A DNA stretch of 64,000 nt from Ustilaginoidea virens (lineage: Eukaryota; Ascomycota; Sordariomycetes; Hypocreales; Clavicipitaceae), in assembly GCF_000687475.1 (NCBI RefSeq), contig NC_057318.1, forward strand, positions 3,286,001 to 3,350,000, read 5' to 3'. Numbering within the stretch: position 1 is the first letter of the stretch; each line of letters begins with the position of its first letter. Below the pieces are notes generated by a model. That model saw only the letters and a program-made list of their open reading frames with translations, ran no database searches and was not told the DNA's origin. The position numbers were made by a program, and so were the translations under genes. Positions 10,795-21,679 of this stretch are shown here, in pieces.

Positions 10795-12098
10795 CTACGT
10801 CTTGACATTTCTACCTCGAATTCGTGCCGGTCCAAGCTCCCGGCGGATTTCATCTAGTTGTTGCAGACCAGTCTGTGCCTTTGATTTTTTAGAGGTCCTC
10901 TTTCCAGGTTTGGTGTAGCTTCCGAGGAAATCGTCAAGGATATCATCAAAATCTTTTCTCGCAGGCCCATCCACGGTTGAGGCGGTGGATGCCTGTGAGA
11001 CGGATGCCAGATCCGCTTCAACGTCCTCGTTGTATTGCTCCTCAATCTTGTCGAATCTGCAATCGAGCAAGGTCAGCTGCTCGGTCCGTACCAACGATGA
11101 CGAGGTCATCGAAAAGCTTGAGGCATCAGTCAAAGCCCCCTTCCTCTTCTTTCTGCGACCACCGTTCGTAGTTGTAGTCCAAGTTGATTGAAGCTCAGAA
11201 TGCGTTGGTGCGACGGCAGTTTTCCCAGACTTTTGCTCCATCTTGAATTTTTTAAAGTCTTTCATCCAGTCTTGCGACGGGCCGACCTCGGGTTCGTCAT
11301 GAGCCTTGACCAGCTGCGGAATCTCCTCTTTGTATTCAATGGTAGGTTTGGCAGTATCGTCGGATTCCCAGCCTTGGTCATCTTCACCGTGGAATTGAGC
11401 TTCGTCAAATTCATAATCATCAATTTCTTGCCCATCCTTGGTAAGGGTCTTGAAAATGTCATCATCCTCGTCATCCACATAAGCCTCGTCATCTAAAGCC
11501 TCCAGAACTTCGCGCAACCTAGGATCCATGTCCGGTTGAAACCCGCGTAGCGAGTCGGGGACGTCCTGTTGGGCCTCATACGTAACCCGCGTCAAGTTCT
11601 TCGATGGCAGTATTTCCTCATCATCGAACAAATCGCCTGATTTTTGCTCCAAGTCCAGCTTCTTCAAAGCGGCCTCTAGGGATTCTTTTTGTTTTCCCTT
11701 GTTCCTGCCCGTCGCTTCGACGAAGACAACTTCTCCAGAGCCGGTGTTGAGATCGCGCAGATGTTGCATGTAATCATATTCCGTGTCATCGAAGTAGACT
11801 CCGTAACCGGCAGCTTCGCCCTCATTTTCTCGAATCTGGGCAGCTTCTGACCCGAACTCGGAGGCTAAATCATCCAAGTGCTTGACTTTAGAGGATCCCG
11901 GCTTCGGCTGCGTCGGATTCAAGACCATGGACGGAGCATTCTCGTCGTGGATGAGCGGGTCGTTCTGTGGTCGATGCACCAGCGTAAAGTGCTGGGCAGT
12001 CTTTTTGTCACTGCACGTTCTAATCAGTCTTCCGCATTCATAGCAACAACCCTCGGGAAGGGGTATATTTGAACATACATCCACTTTCCTCGCGGCAT
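10795..12098 (-). CDS. LTV1: Ltv1, 40S ribosomal subunit assembly/export factor
   Basis: Ltv1 joins late nuclear pre-40S particles and must leave in the cytoplasm after phosphorylation so that uS3 can seat. The true start appears to be a 20-nt first exon, 12098-12079 (MPRGKW plus two bases). It joins exon 12010-10795 across a 68-bp intron with a GTATGT donor and a CTGAT branch site. The join gives [20 protein letters not shown], the family's conserved N-terminus, and a 411-residue protein. Further Ltv1 hallmarks are [18 protein letters not shown], acidic linkers, the Ser-rich block [19 protein letters not shown] typical of the casein-kinase target region, and a basic C-terminus. A longer open frame starting at 12144 lacks the conserved N-terminus and would translate the intron. 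Confidence 0.93.
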
Positions 12099-12574
12099 TT
12101 TGGAGATATTCCGTGTGCAGGTCGGATAGAAGTTGGCAGGACATAAAGGTGGAAGAAACCGAGGGTCAATGAAATTGGCTTGTTGGGCATAACTGGAAGG
12201 GAAAAAAAAAAAAAAAAACGGGACGGGGTGGGTTGCCCAGCAGTGTGCGCTACGATAGCACTGTGTGGGAGATGGCTTTTTGTGGGCGTATGGACAGTGT
12301 CAGATTAGTTTCCATCGCTATCGCGGAAAATTTGCCCCTCACATCGCGACGCATTAATCAGCTTCAAGTGCGGGCAGTTCCAAGTCAAAGTCTTCTTCCA
12401 CCTCATCTCCTCGTCTTTCACCCAGATTTCCTGAGCAGCACGGATACTGTGCCGCTCTCTAGCGTTTTTTTCCCACTCCCTATTGTATTCAGTAGACAGA
12501 TAGGGTCGTTATCTTACACACAACAATCGGATAGCAGCGGTGAAACCGTCGCCGCCCCCGCCCCCGCCGATATA
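12099..12574. promoter_or_regulatory. Shared divergent promoter region LTV1/LSG1
   Basis: 476 bp separate the two start codons. GAAAATTT at 12326-12333 resembles the core of the yeast RRPE element. CTCATC at 12402-12407 is the complement of GATGAG, the PAC core. Both are yeast ribosome-biogenesis promoter elements. That they work here is speculation, since short matches like these occur by chance. A poly-A tract lies near 12201-12218. Confidence 0.4.
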
Positions 12575-14605
12575 ATGGTTCTCGCAAAATCCAAAAAGAG
12601 TGTGGGGCTCGGCAATGCCTTGATGAATGATCGGTTTGGCAAGGGCAAAGGTACCGACAGGAAGAAAACGGCTGCTATTACAAGAACGAATCATGCTACT
12701 GGAGAGCAGTACCTTGTGAACGAGAAGCAAGATGCCGCGTGGGTCAAGATGCGGTCCGTCACAGAGCAAGGTGCTCTTGATGAATTCTTGGCCACGGCGG
12801 AGTTGGCTGGTACCGACTTTACAGCCGAAAAGATGAATAACGTCAAGATTATCCACACGGATCAGAAGAATCCCTACCTGCTATCTGCACACGAGGAGCG
12901 CGCAGTGCTGGGCAAACATCGAATGCACAAGAACCGCCTGACGGTTCCCCGGCGACCAAATTGGGACTCCACGACTACTCCCCAGGAACTAGATCGGGCC
13001 GAGCGAGACGCCTTCCTCAACTGGAGACGCGGCCTGGCAGAACTAGAAGAAAACAATGATCTTCTCATGACACCCTTTGAGCGGAACTTGGAGGTGTGGC
13101 GTCAGCTATGGAGGGTTATCGAACGATCAGATCTTGTTGTGCAAATCGTCGACGCCAGGAATCCCCTGCTCTTCCGTTCTGCCGATCTGGAATCCTACGT
13201 CAAGGATATCAACCCGAAAAAAGAGAACTTGCTCCTCATCAACAAGGCAGATATGATGACACCGACACAGAGGAAAATGTGGGCGAAACACTTGAAAATG
13301 GCTGGCATCGCCTACAAGTTCTTCTCGGCGTATCTGGCCAAGGAGATGAATGAAGCAAGAGACCAAGACAGCGACCTGGAGGAGAATGTGCGCCAACAAT
13401 CAGACAGTGGCCTCGGGAAGCAGTCCGCAAGAGGTGGTGGCGTCTTGTCCGACCAAGAGGAGGAGGAGGAGGAGGGCGGGGCCGAATCAGAAGCTGGCGA
13501 CGAGGATACTCGAATCCTCACCGTCGAGGAACTCGAGGACATATTCCTCCGATATGCCCCTCAGGATGCCGGTAAGCTTTGTCCCCTCTCTCTCTCATCA
13601 ACGTGACGTGACAGTCATGAAAAAGTGAAGAAAAGCCTAATCAGATTGGTAGAAGCGGATCACAAGTTACAGGTGGGATTGGTGGGATATCCCAACGTGG
13701 GTAAATCATCCACCATCAATGCCTTGATTGGCGCAAAGAAGGTGTCTGTATCCTCAACTCCCGGAAAGACGAAACATTTCCAGACCATCCACTTGAGCGA
13801 CAAGGTCATATTGTGCGATTGCCCTGGTCTGGTGTTCCCCAACTTTGCCTTCACCAAGGCGGACCTGGTCTGCAACGGTGTCTTGCCTATCGACCAGATG
13901 AGAGAATTCAACGGCCCTGTCGGCCTCGTTTCTCAGCGAATCCCCAAGCCTTTCCTCGAGGCCATATACGGCATCCACATCAAGACGAGGCCAGTGGAGG
14001 AAGGCGGCACTGGCGTCCCGACAGCCGAGGAACTTCTTCGTGCCTACGCCTCGGCCCGAGGATTCTCGACCCAGGGGTTAGGTCAGCCGGATGTAGCCAG
14101 GGCCTCCCGATACGTTCTCAAGGACTACGTCAACGGAAAGCTGCTCTTCGTCCACCCACCCCCCGGTATCGACGACGCAAGGGCCTTCAACCGCGAACTG
14201 TACAGTGAGCTCCATCTCCCCGAGAAGCGGAGAGCCGCTCTCGTCACAGCGACGGATTCCATGTCCTTGGCAGACGACGCAAGCGCCGCCACCGACTTGG
14301 ACATGGTGGGCATCCCCGCCGAAACTGGTCCCAAGACGCAAAGATTGGACGCTGGGTTTTTCGGCGACAAGGGCACCCGAGGCCATGTGGCCATGCCTTT
14401 CAACCACAAGTACACAGAGCAAGGCCTCGCCGCTGGGAGAATGCTCAGTGGCAGAAAGGCCCGGACTGCTGTGGCGTTGGAGGGTGGGCTGGACCCCAAA
14501 GATATGCGGTTGGGAAACGGCAAGAAACATTTCAAGGGCGGAGCAAGGATGGGCAAGGGGAAAAAGGTCCGGACGAGGAATACAGACCGTGACGAAAGTG
14601 ATTAG
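12575..14605 (+). CDS. LSG1: Lsg1, circularly permuted GTPase of cytoplasmic 60S maturation
   Basis: Lsg1 is the cytoplasmic GTPase that drives release of the export adaptor Nmd3 from pre-60S subunits. Exons 12575-13571 and 13653-14605 give 649 residues. GTPase motifs come in the permuted order typical of the YlqF/Lsg1 group: G4 (LLINKADMM, about 219-227) first, then G1 (GYPNVGKSS, about 343-351), the switch (TPGKTKHFQT) and G3 (DCPGLVFPNF, about 387). The N-terminus (MVLAKSKKSVGLGNALMNDR) matches fungal Lsg1 and decides the start. The frame is open upstream to 12233 but not conserved there. An acidic insert lies near 270-325. The C-terminus is Lys/Arg-rich (KKHFKGGARMGKGKK), suiting rRNA contact. 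The acceptor is uncertain: 13652 gives QDAEADHKLQVGLV, which I prefer, while an AG at 13625 would add nine residues in frame. Confidence 0.94.
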
Positions 14606-15659
14606 ACCGAGATCCGCATTTTCTTTTGTCCATGTTACCATGCTGGATGTGGGGAAGGGAGGATTAAAGCACGAAGTACGACTCTTGGAATATCTGCCAC
14701 AACCTCCCAAGAGCGTCCGTCAAGCATCCAAGTCTAGGCTCTGGAACGTGGACGCAGCTCTCTTCCGCCTTGAGAGGACCGATCTCAATTCATGGTGTGT
14801 CCACAGAACAGTCGTCAGCCACGGCGTAGCACGTTTTGCGAGTCGTGCTGCTTCACTCAGTTGCTCCGGCCACGAGATTCGAGAGCTACCTTTACGGATG
14901 CCAAAGGATCTGTCTCTTCATAGAATTTTGTCCGTGTGGCATGCTACCATTACCACGAAATCCGCATGCTCTCTTCACAGTGTAGCCAAATCTCGGAGCC
15001 CGCCTGGCCGCAGTCTTCACAAGGCGACAAGTCGCAAGTTTTTCTTTGTCGAGGATCGACGTCACAATGATCCCTCGGAATGCGGGCCCAAAAGATTTCT
15101 TCTCCCCCATCCCTCTTTGAGCTCCTATCCCGCCAGTGGGCGAACCCCGAGTCCCGCTGTGACAAAGTGTTGTGTCCTCCATGGTAATACCGGCCGCTTG
15201 GGCGGCGTGCTGATGCCTGCTGGTTGTGAAGCACGTCAAGCTTCGTGCGGCCCGCGCCTCAGTCATCGGACATGACAAAGTTTCGACGCCCTTTTAAAAT
15301 CACGTGAGCAAGCAGATATATTGGTCCAGCGACCCATCATTGCTGGTCAACTCCTGTACCATCTGCGCATCAATTCAAGAGTGCGCGCACGACGCTGATG
15401 GTATGCCCAACTTTCCGCGCTCCTAGATGTGGAACTACGGCCCCAAATCCTCCTATCCAGGTTTTTCTGCTGCTGTATTTCCGGAAATATCGCCGCACCC
15501 ACTCCCCTTTCTCTTGGTGGCTTTCTTCGGCGGTCCCTTTCGCAAGATATCCACGGCACGCATGCTGTTGTCGTGGCAAGGATGGCACCGACGAGGCCTC
15601 AAATCAAGCTCTTATTACCGCTCGCTATATGTATGGAACCAACAGCTTCAACGGGGACA
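14606..15659. other. Intergenic region after LSG1
   Basis: No gene is recognised on either strand. An open frame of about 120 codons on the minus strand (15278-14892) has no family resemblance. Part of 15300-15660 may be unrecognisable continuation of the adjoining pseudogene. Confidence 0.45.
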
Positions 15660-16805
15660 TATATTTAGACGATTTAATATCGTGATGTGATGCCAACATC
15701 GTTGCCTTACCAATAGTCCTAGCCAAGAGCTTTGGCCGACCTGACAGCGTGGCCGCCAGTGCTTTCTTAGACTCCGGCGGTATCGGCTCCACCGTCACTA
15801 ATGAATCGGACTTGCTTGGCGTGAAAGTTCTTCACTGGCGTGCCTCCAAACCTAAGGTTGAATGATAGCACCGTGAGCTTCTCGACCATTGGGGCGTTCT
15901 TTGAGAAAATAGGGACAGTCATCTTGATCTCCGCGGTAGGTCCGTCTAATACAAAAGCCTCGGCAACTATCGTTATTTTTCTCGCTGACGTTGGGGGCGT
16001 GCCTGTAAGACGGGCCCTAGACAGTCACATTCACCCAGCCAATCGTCAATGCGTCGGTGGAGCTGATGACCTTTGCTTTCGCGAATTTTCTCTTTGCTCT
16101 TTGCATCCCGGGGGTTGTCGAGCATCCCGTCAAGTGCGGCTTCAAAGAGATCGCCCTGCTGAGCATTATGGGTAGTTATTCGGCGAGTAATGAATGCCAA
16201 AGGACCCTGTCCGGGATTGACTATGTGGACGGGGTTGGCAAGCCAATTATAGCCGCCCTTGCCTGAGAAGAAGGCCCGGTATGACAGGCCAGGCTGCAAT
16301 TTGCACTCCCAGCAGGTGCGAAAGCCCAAGTTAGCAAGTTTTGGACATGGGGTTGCGGTTCTGCACCACCTCCAAAGGAATGGTAAAACCCTATCCAATC
16401 CTGTGAGCCAGGATGTGGAATGCTGTATTCACTGAACTGAGAGGGATCCCTAGGGGCCAGAGACGCCGAATTCGATCGGCTGAGCTAGCCACTCATAACC
16501 TTGGTTGGCGAGAAGGCGCCAGACGCCTTGTACTGGCCTGGAGGTAAGTTTGCCGCGGGCAACTGTACGACTGCTTCCGCGTCGGGTGCGTAATCCCATG
16601 ATGGCGAGTCTTCAGCATGCTCTTGATTGCCCGGGCCTCCACCAATCGCAGGGTAGATGCCAATCCAGTTCTTCTCGTTGGCATGTTTTGTGGAACAACT
16701 GAATGATTGGCTGAAAGCGTTACTCGGGGCGAGAGCAATGCGGCCAGACAGATAGATCACTTGAAATGAGCTCAACGCCGAGATGAAGTGCGGCTTTTGC
16801 AACCA
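15660..16805 (-). pseudogene. Decayed endonuclease/exonuclease/phosphatase-family gene with tandem WIGIY-type repeats
   Basis: Read on the minus strand, the first unit near 16720-16500 carries NEKNWIGIYPAIGGGPGN and LPPGQYKA. After a frameshift near 16523 it continues as LLANQGYEWLAQPIEFGV. A second unit (QDWIGFYHSFGGG near 16400, then SYRAFFSGKGGYNWLANPV) carries another frameshift near 16300. A partial third unit reads ISSTDALTIGWVNVTV. Then comes the start of an EEP catalytic domain, KLTVLSFNLRFGGTPV, followed by KQVRFISDGGAD. From there stops break the frame at 15767-15769, 15719-15721 and 15707-15709, at positions where the family has Gln, Trp and Gln. That is the CAA-to-TAA and TGG-to-TAG pattern of RIP. 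The rest of the EEP domain is not recognisable. Function of the parent was probably a secreted phosphodiesterase/hydrolase (inference). No intact start was found. Confidence 0.7.
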
Positions 16806-18538
16806 TATTGCCGTGTCGTCAACAGTTCAGCAAGTGTTCTGTGTCACTTGGATACGATACATTGGGACCGTGCGGCCGGGGCCTCCCAAGACAAGTCCCT
16901 CAGGAATGGCCTGTTGAAGAGAAGAGAAAGGTAGAGAAGAGTTGCCTTTCAAATGATTGCCACGGATGTACGAGTTCTGTGAGCACATTGGTCAGACGAT
17001 GGGTACTGGCACTCTTAATCATCCCTTTTCTGAACGATGAATGCTCTTGTGCCAGAACAGCAACGTCCATCTCCCCGCTCCACATGTGACCTTGATTCCT
17101 TGCCACTTACTCTTTTGCATTCTCGTACGACAGGTATTCGACTTACAGGGTGTAGATGGCCAAGTCAAGGCTGAACTCTTATTCCCAACATGAGGAAAAC
17201 GTGCAAGCAGATCGGCAATGAGCCATGTAACTATTATAGAGCGAATAAAGGCTCGGTCAATCGGAAAAGCAGTAAGGTGTAACTGAATCTTACGGCGGGG
17301 GAATTTGCAGCAAAGCTTCGAGTGTCGGTCCAGTATCGGAGTTCAAGATACAGACATACGCTGCTGGATTTGTGCGGTGTTGCAACACATGAACGAGACA
17401 AAGTGGACGGGAAGGGATGAGGTTGCGAGGAGAATCGCATGACCAGACGGCACTGTGTATCCGCGTAGTACTCCGTACACGCCACAGACATGCTGGGAGA
17501 GGATGCGGGGTGCGTGTAATTGCGGATACAAAACGCACAAGGTACTTACAACCTTCAATGTGTACTGTGTGTGCACTGTCCCCGCTCCAGACTCCAGAAA
17601 CCCTCCAAGAAGACGTTGTGGTACTGTACTTTTGCAAGTTGACCTGAGCGACTGTCTTTGTCGTTATGCTAATAATGCAATTCTCTCTACCCAGCTGGCA
17701 CATACGACCATAGCCGCCTGAGAACTTTGGATCCCGTTCGATCTCCGTTAAATAAACAGGCGAGCGCCGGATTAGTAGTTGGGTCGGTGACGACCAGCGA
17801 ATACCTGGTGTTGTATGTCATCCGTTCATGGTTTTTTTTTTCTTCTTTTCTGACTTTCTTTTTTTGTGTGCTTTTCTATGTACCTTTCTTGCTTGCTCTC
17901 CTTGCATACATATGAGTGTTTCTGCCCCCCCATTCCTTTCATTTTTGACGTGCAAGGACGAGTCTCTTGGTCACACAGCGGTGGATGCTAAGAATTCGAC
18001 TACACTAGCAGAAACCGTGAAGAGACTCGGGTGGCCAGCTTTGCAATCTACATGTTAGGCAGGCTTCGGGTTTGGGATACTTGGCTCTGTACTCTAGTGG
18101 AGCCTGGTCTGCATCTCCGTATTCGCGTATACATAGATGGCTCTGCAACGCCAAGCGCGTGGCCTTTTTTACAGACGGGGCTGTAGATTTGATACTGCAG
18201 ATGTCAAGTCTGAATATTTTTGATTAGTCTATACTGTAGGGCTAGCGACCTGCTTGCGCACAACTGCGAACCGATAAGCCCTCGTGTTCAGAGAGTAGAG
18301 GCAAATCAAGAGGCCTCATAAAAATCTATAAACCGAAAATTCTCATATCCTGCAATCCTCCACTTCGCATCCTCGAAAGTTGAGCTTTACTTGTGGGGGG
18401 GAGGGATAGTGGGTTACCATTCTGCCAACGTTGAGTACCAACTCACGCATTCCAAGTCTGAACATTAAAGATTACCCTTGATGCCTGCCTGTCAGCTTCC
18501 AACCACGAGCCGTTCACGGAGAATGGCAAGACCAGAAT
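16806..18538. other. Gene-poor stretch of 1.7 kb
   Basis: Several open frames of 60-137 codons occur on both strands, but none shows a conserved motif or credible exon joins. A TACTCCGTA motif lies at 17469-17477. The left part may hold upstream remains of the pseudogene; the right part is the 3' flank of the glycosyltransferase gene. Confidence 0.4.
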
Positions 18539-21500
18539 CTAATAGTTGAAAATCATCAAGCTCGGGTTCAGGACCAAGGGAACCAAAGCATGAAACCCCA
18601 CGTTCAGGGACAAGGGTATAATGACGGTGAAGTCCGTAATGGCCCAGTCGGGCGTTGCAAATGCTCCCAGGTACACCATGGCGCCGGTGATCAACGCAAG
18701 GATAAGATACATATACTTGAAGGTGCTGAAGATGCGAGGCATCTCCTGGAAAAAGTTGCTGTCCTCCTTCTCCTTGGACGTGGCCCCCCACTGCATATCC
18801 ACGTGGAAGAGGTGCGCCAGCAGCGCATTGGAGATGTGGAATGAAATGCCGCCGAAGAAGACCGTCATCATGGGCATCCACTTGAAGTTCTCCCAGAGCG
18901 CTTTGAGCAGCGGCTTCTCTCCGTTGCGGTAGCGAACAACAGCCAGGGCGACGGGGCCAGAGGCGTTGAAGACCACCACCAGGGAGAGGAAGACATTCCA
19001 CGACGTGAGGTAGGAAGAAGCGAGGTCGTCTCGGAACCACCCCACCAGGAAGTAATTGAGCGTGGAGAGGAAGAGGGCGGATCCAAGAGCATAATATGAG
19101 CACATGTAGGCCAGGATGGAGATTTTGGAAGAGAGCATGATGTTGGACGTGATGTAGGTGTAGAAAAGGGGGGTGAAGGGGCCCTTGTAGATCCAGCGGT
19201 GGAAGGGGTGGAAGATCATCTCATTGACGCCGTAGGCGTACTTTTGCCAGCGGGCAATTTCATCGTATATGGTGAGGGATACACCTTCTTTGAAGGCGCC
19301 GTCGTGGTAGTCTGCGATGCGGATGACGTTGCCCTTCATTTGCAGACGAAGGGAAATGTCAAAGTCTTCCGAGACATGGCTTTCGGACCAGTAGGGTATG
19401 TAGCCATCTTGTTGAGGGACGCCGACATCCTGGACAGCTAAGGCGCATGACACTTGTATTAGCGGGGTTGGGGAAGGAAAGGCAAGGAGAACAAAGGGAC
19501 ATGGAAACTGTGAAGGCATGCACAGGCTAGTGCAGGCTAGTACAGGCAAGTAAAGAGAATTATGCGGAAAGAGGAAGAAAGAGGGAGAAAGAAGGGGGAA
19601 CGAGGGAACGAGGGAAATAAAAAGAAAGGTGCAGGCAGACCTTGCCATCTCAGAAACGCATTGTGGCCCACAAACGGGGCACTTTCTCCCGATCCAATGC
19701 AAAACCGAATCGAGGAGTATATCAGGTTGGTAAAGTATGTGATGCCGTTCTCGAAGTAGTCGTACGTTACTTGCATAACCCCCGTCGAGTGCTGGACAAT
19801 GGCCGCTTCTGGCGACAAGAACATTTCAGCTGCCCCATACAGCAGGCAGTCCTCGGGCTACACACACACGGGCACGTCAGTTCCAGATGAAGCAAACCCT
19901 CCCTCAGAGTCCGTCTTGCACTTACAACTCGAGTGTCCGAGTCGACAATCAAAATCACCTCCCCCAGACGAATGTCTCCATCAGCCCACGCCAGGGGGTT
20001 CTCGCTTAGAACCCTGCTCAGAGCAGTCTCGTACATCTTCTCCTCCTCCTCCTCGGTAATCCAGTTTGTTCCCAGGTCTGCCATTCTGCTGTCGGCGTGT
20101 TCCTGCATGTACGCCTCCACCTTTTGCGAAATGTTGAGAGCAAAGTTCATGTTGGAGGCCTTCTTGAACTTGCCCTTGCGAACAAACCCCTCGTCACCAT
20201 GATGTTTAGGTCGAGCCACCCAGCCAATTCTATTGTCCGCATAAAACTCCTTGCGTTTGCACACCTCGTCATCGCCGAGGCCGGCGCGGAGCCCGTCATC
20301 GTTGACAAAGATGTTGGCGGAGCCCCCGTGAGACTCGTAGTGCGATATGGCGGCCTGAAGACTGCGAATCGTGGGGACAATCACAGACTCCATGCCCTCC
20401 TTGTATACAGGCATCTGGATGGTCATCTTGGGGGGCGAGAATCCATCTGCGTAGGCTCGGCGCAGGCATGGTTTGTGGGCGGAAAAATATCGTGAGTTGG
20501 TCTTCATGCCCCCGATTGGCCCAATCATTTGGAATAGATTGGTAAGGATGACTTGGAAGAAGAACAGGGACGCGCACATCAACAAGGGAACAGTCACGGC
20601 CAGTGCCACTCGTGTCCAGCTATAGGCCAGGACACACTCTGTCACCACTTTGCCCAAAAAGATACCAACAAGCAGACAGATGGACAGGCACAAGGCAGCG
20701 CCGACAAAAAAGGCGGAAGCTCGTGAGACGGGTCGAGCAACAGACTCGGGTCTGTTCATGGAGGTATCCTTTTCCATGACTTCCTCACCGCTGTTTGATC
20801 GCGTCAAAACGCCGGGAGATGCCATACCCAGAGTAGGCGTAGCTGTTCCCATGGGGCTGGGAATGCCAGGAGCGTGTAACGATGAGGCAGCTCGACTTGA
20901 CGCCTGTAACAAGTTGAAGGGTGTTTTTCCTTGTCCCCAAACCTGCGCAAGACGGGAGGTGGGGGCGGTTAGCTCGGCCAGTCGCCTGAGAACAAGTGAA
21001 GGAAGTGAAGACTCACCAGAGCCAGGAACCGCTCCTCCATCATGGTGGCTTGGGGGAAAATGCTGGCAAGATCATGGTGCCATACAAGTATGATGCCCTC
21101 GTGCCTAAATACACAGGCGTATTGCAACTTCTTCACCGTGGCAGGTTGTGCGCAGGCCAAGGAATCGACAACTTGGATTTGGGAGCCGTCGTTGAACCTG
21201 AGCTCCGTCTGGCCCGGTGCGAGCGAGGCAAGGATTCCATCCAACATTTGGGGTCGCATAGTAAGAGCCACATGCAAGTTGAGCCGCATGACTGCCTCGA
21301 CAAGTATCGGGCTGATGGCATCCGGAGCCGTGATGTACTCCCCGCGCGACCGTCTAAGCAGGATTCCTGAGCAGTCATGTTGAACGCCCCCAGGCTCTGA
21401 TGGGATCCAGCCACAACCAACGGCCCTTCTGTGCAAGTAAGTGACCATCTAGCAGATATTAGGGCCCCAAAACTTGAAATCTTGCATGTTAATGTTAAGC

Positions 21501-21679
21501 TTGCTTACCGTCTTGAACCGAAAGTCATCATCATAATGATGGTTGTGCCTTGTCTCATGCACAGATGGTAGGTCGTGAGACTCGCCCGAAGTCACAGACA
21601 AGGTGACGAGGGACATGTTTCTTGGAATAGAGGGGTCGATTCCGGTCGTCGGTGAATGAGAAGCCGGAGAGGCAGCCAT
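18539..21679 (-). CDS. Multi-pass family-2 glycosyltransferase (ZtGT2-like)
   Basis: A processive GT2-type membrane enzyme. Five exons (21679-21509, 21448-21017, 20942-19926, 19857-19641, 19437-18539) give 911 residues. A cytoplasmic N-terminal part (YACVFRHEGIILVWHHDL) precedes two transmembrane helices near 278-301 and 308-331. Catalytic motifs follow: VYKEG, NDD near 415-417, VDSDTR near 535, SEDFD at about 635-639 and ARW near 674-676. At least five C-terminal helices come next. The product-binding motif reads ExxRW rather than the canonical QxxRW. Overall it resembles the fungal GT2 described as needed for surface hyphal growth in Zymoseptoria; the polysaccharide product is unknown. Introns are 60, 74, 68 and 203 bp. 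The last has an unusual GTCTGC donor, chosen because it joins HNAFLRW to QAVQDVGVPQ in frame. The start is the ATG giving MAASPASHS; the frame is open further up to 21928 but without conservation. Confidence 0.87.

Noticed and set aside
12099..12144. Upstream ATG at 12144 as the LTV1 start
   Set aside because: It would translate the 68-bp intron and lose the conserved MPRGKWIDKK N-terminus.
14205..15275. Open frame of 356 codons on the plus strand
   Set aside because: Its first part is an alternate frame of the LSG1 coding sequence and the rest shows no conserved motif.
17290..17703. Open frame of 137 codons on the minus strand
   Set aside because: No motif, no credible start context, and overlapping frames of similar length exist on both strands.
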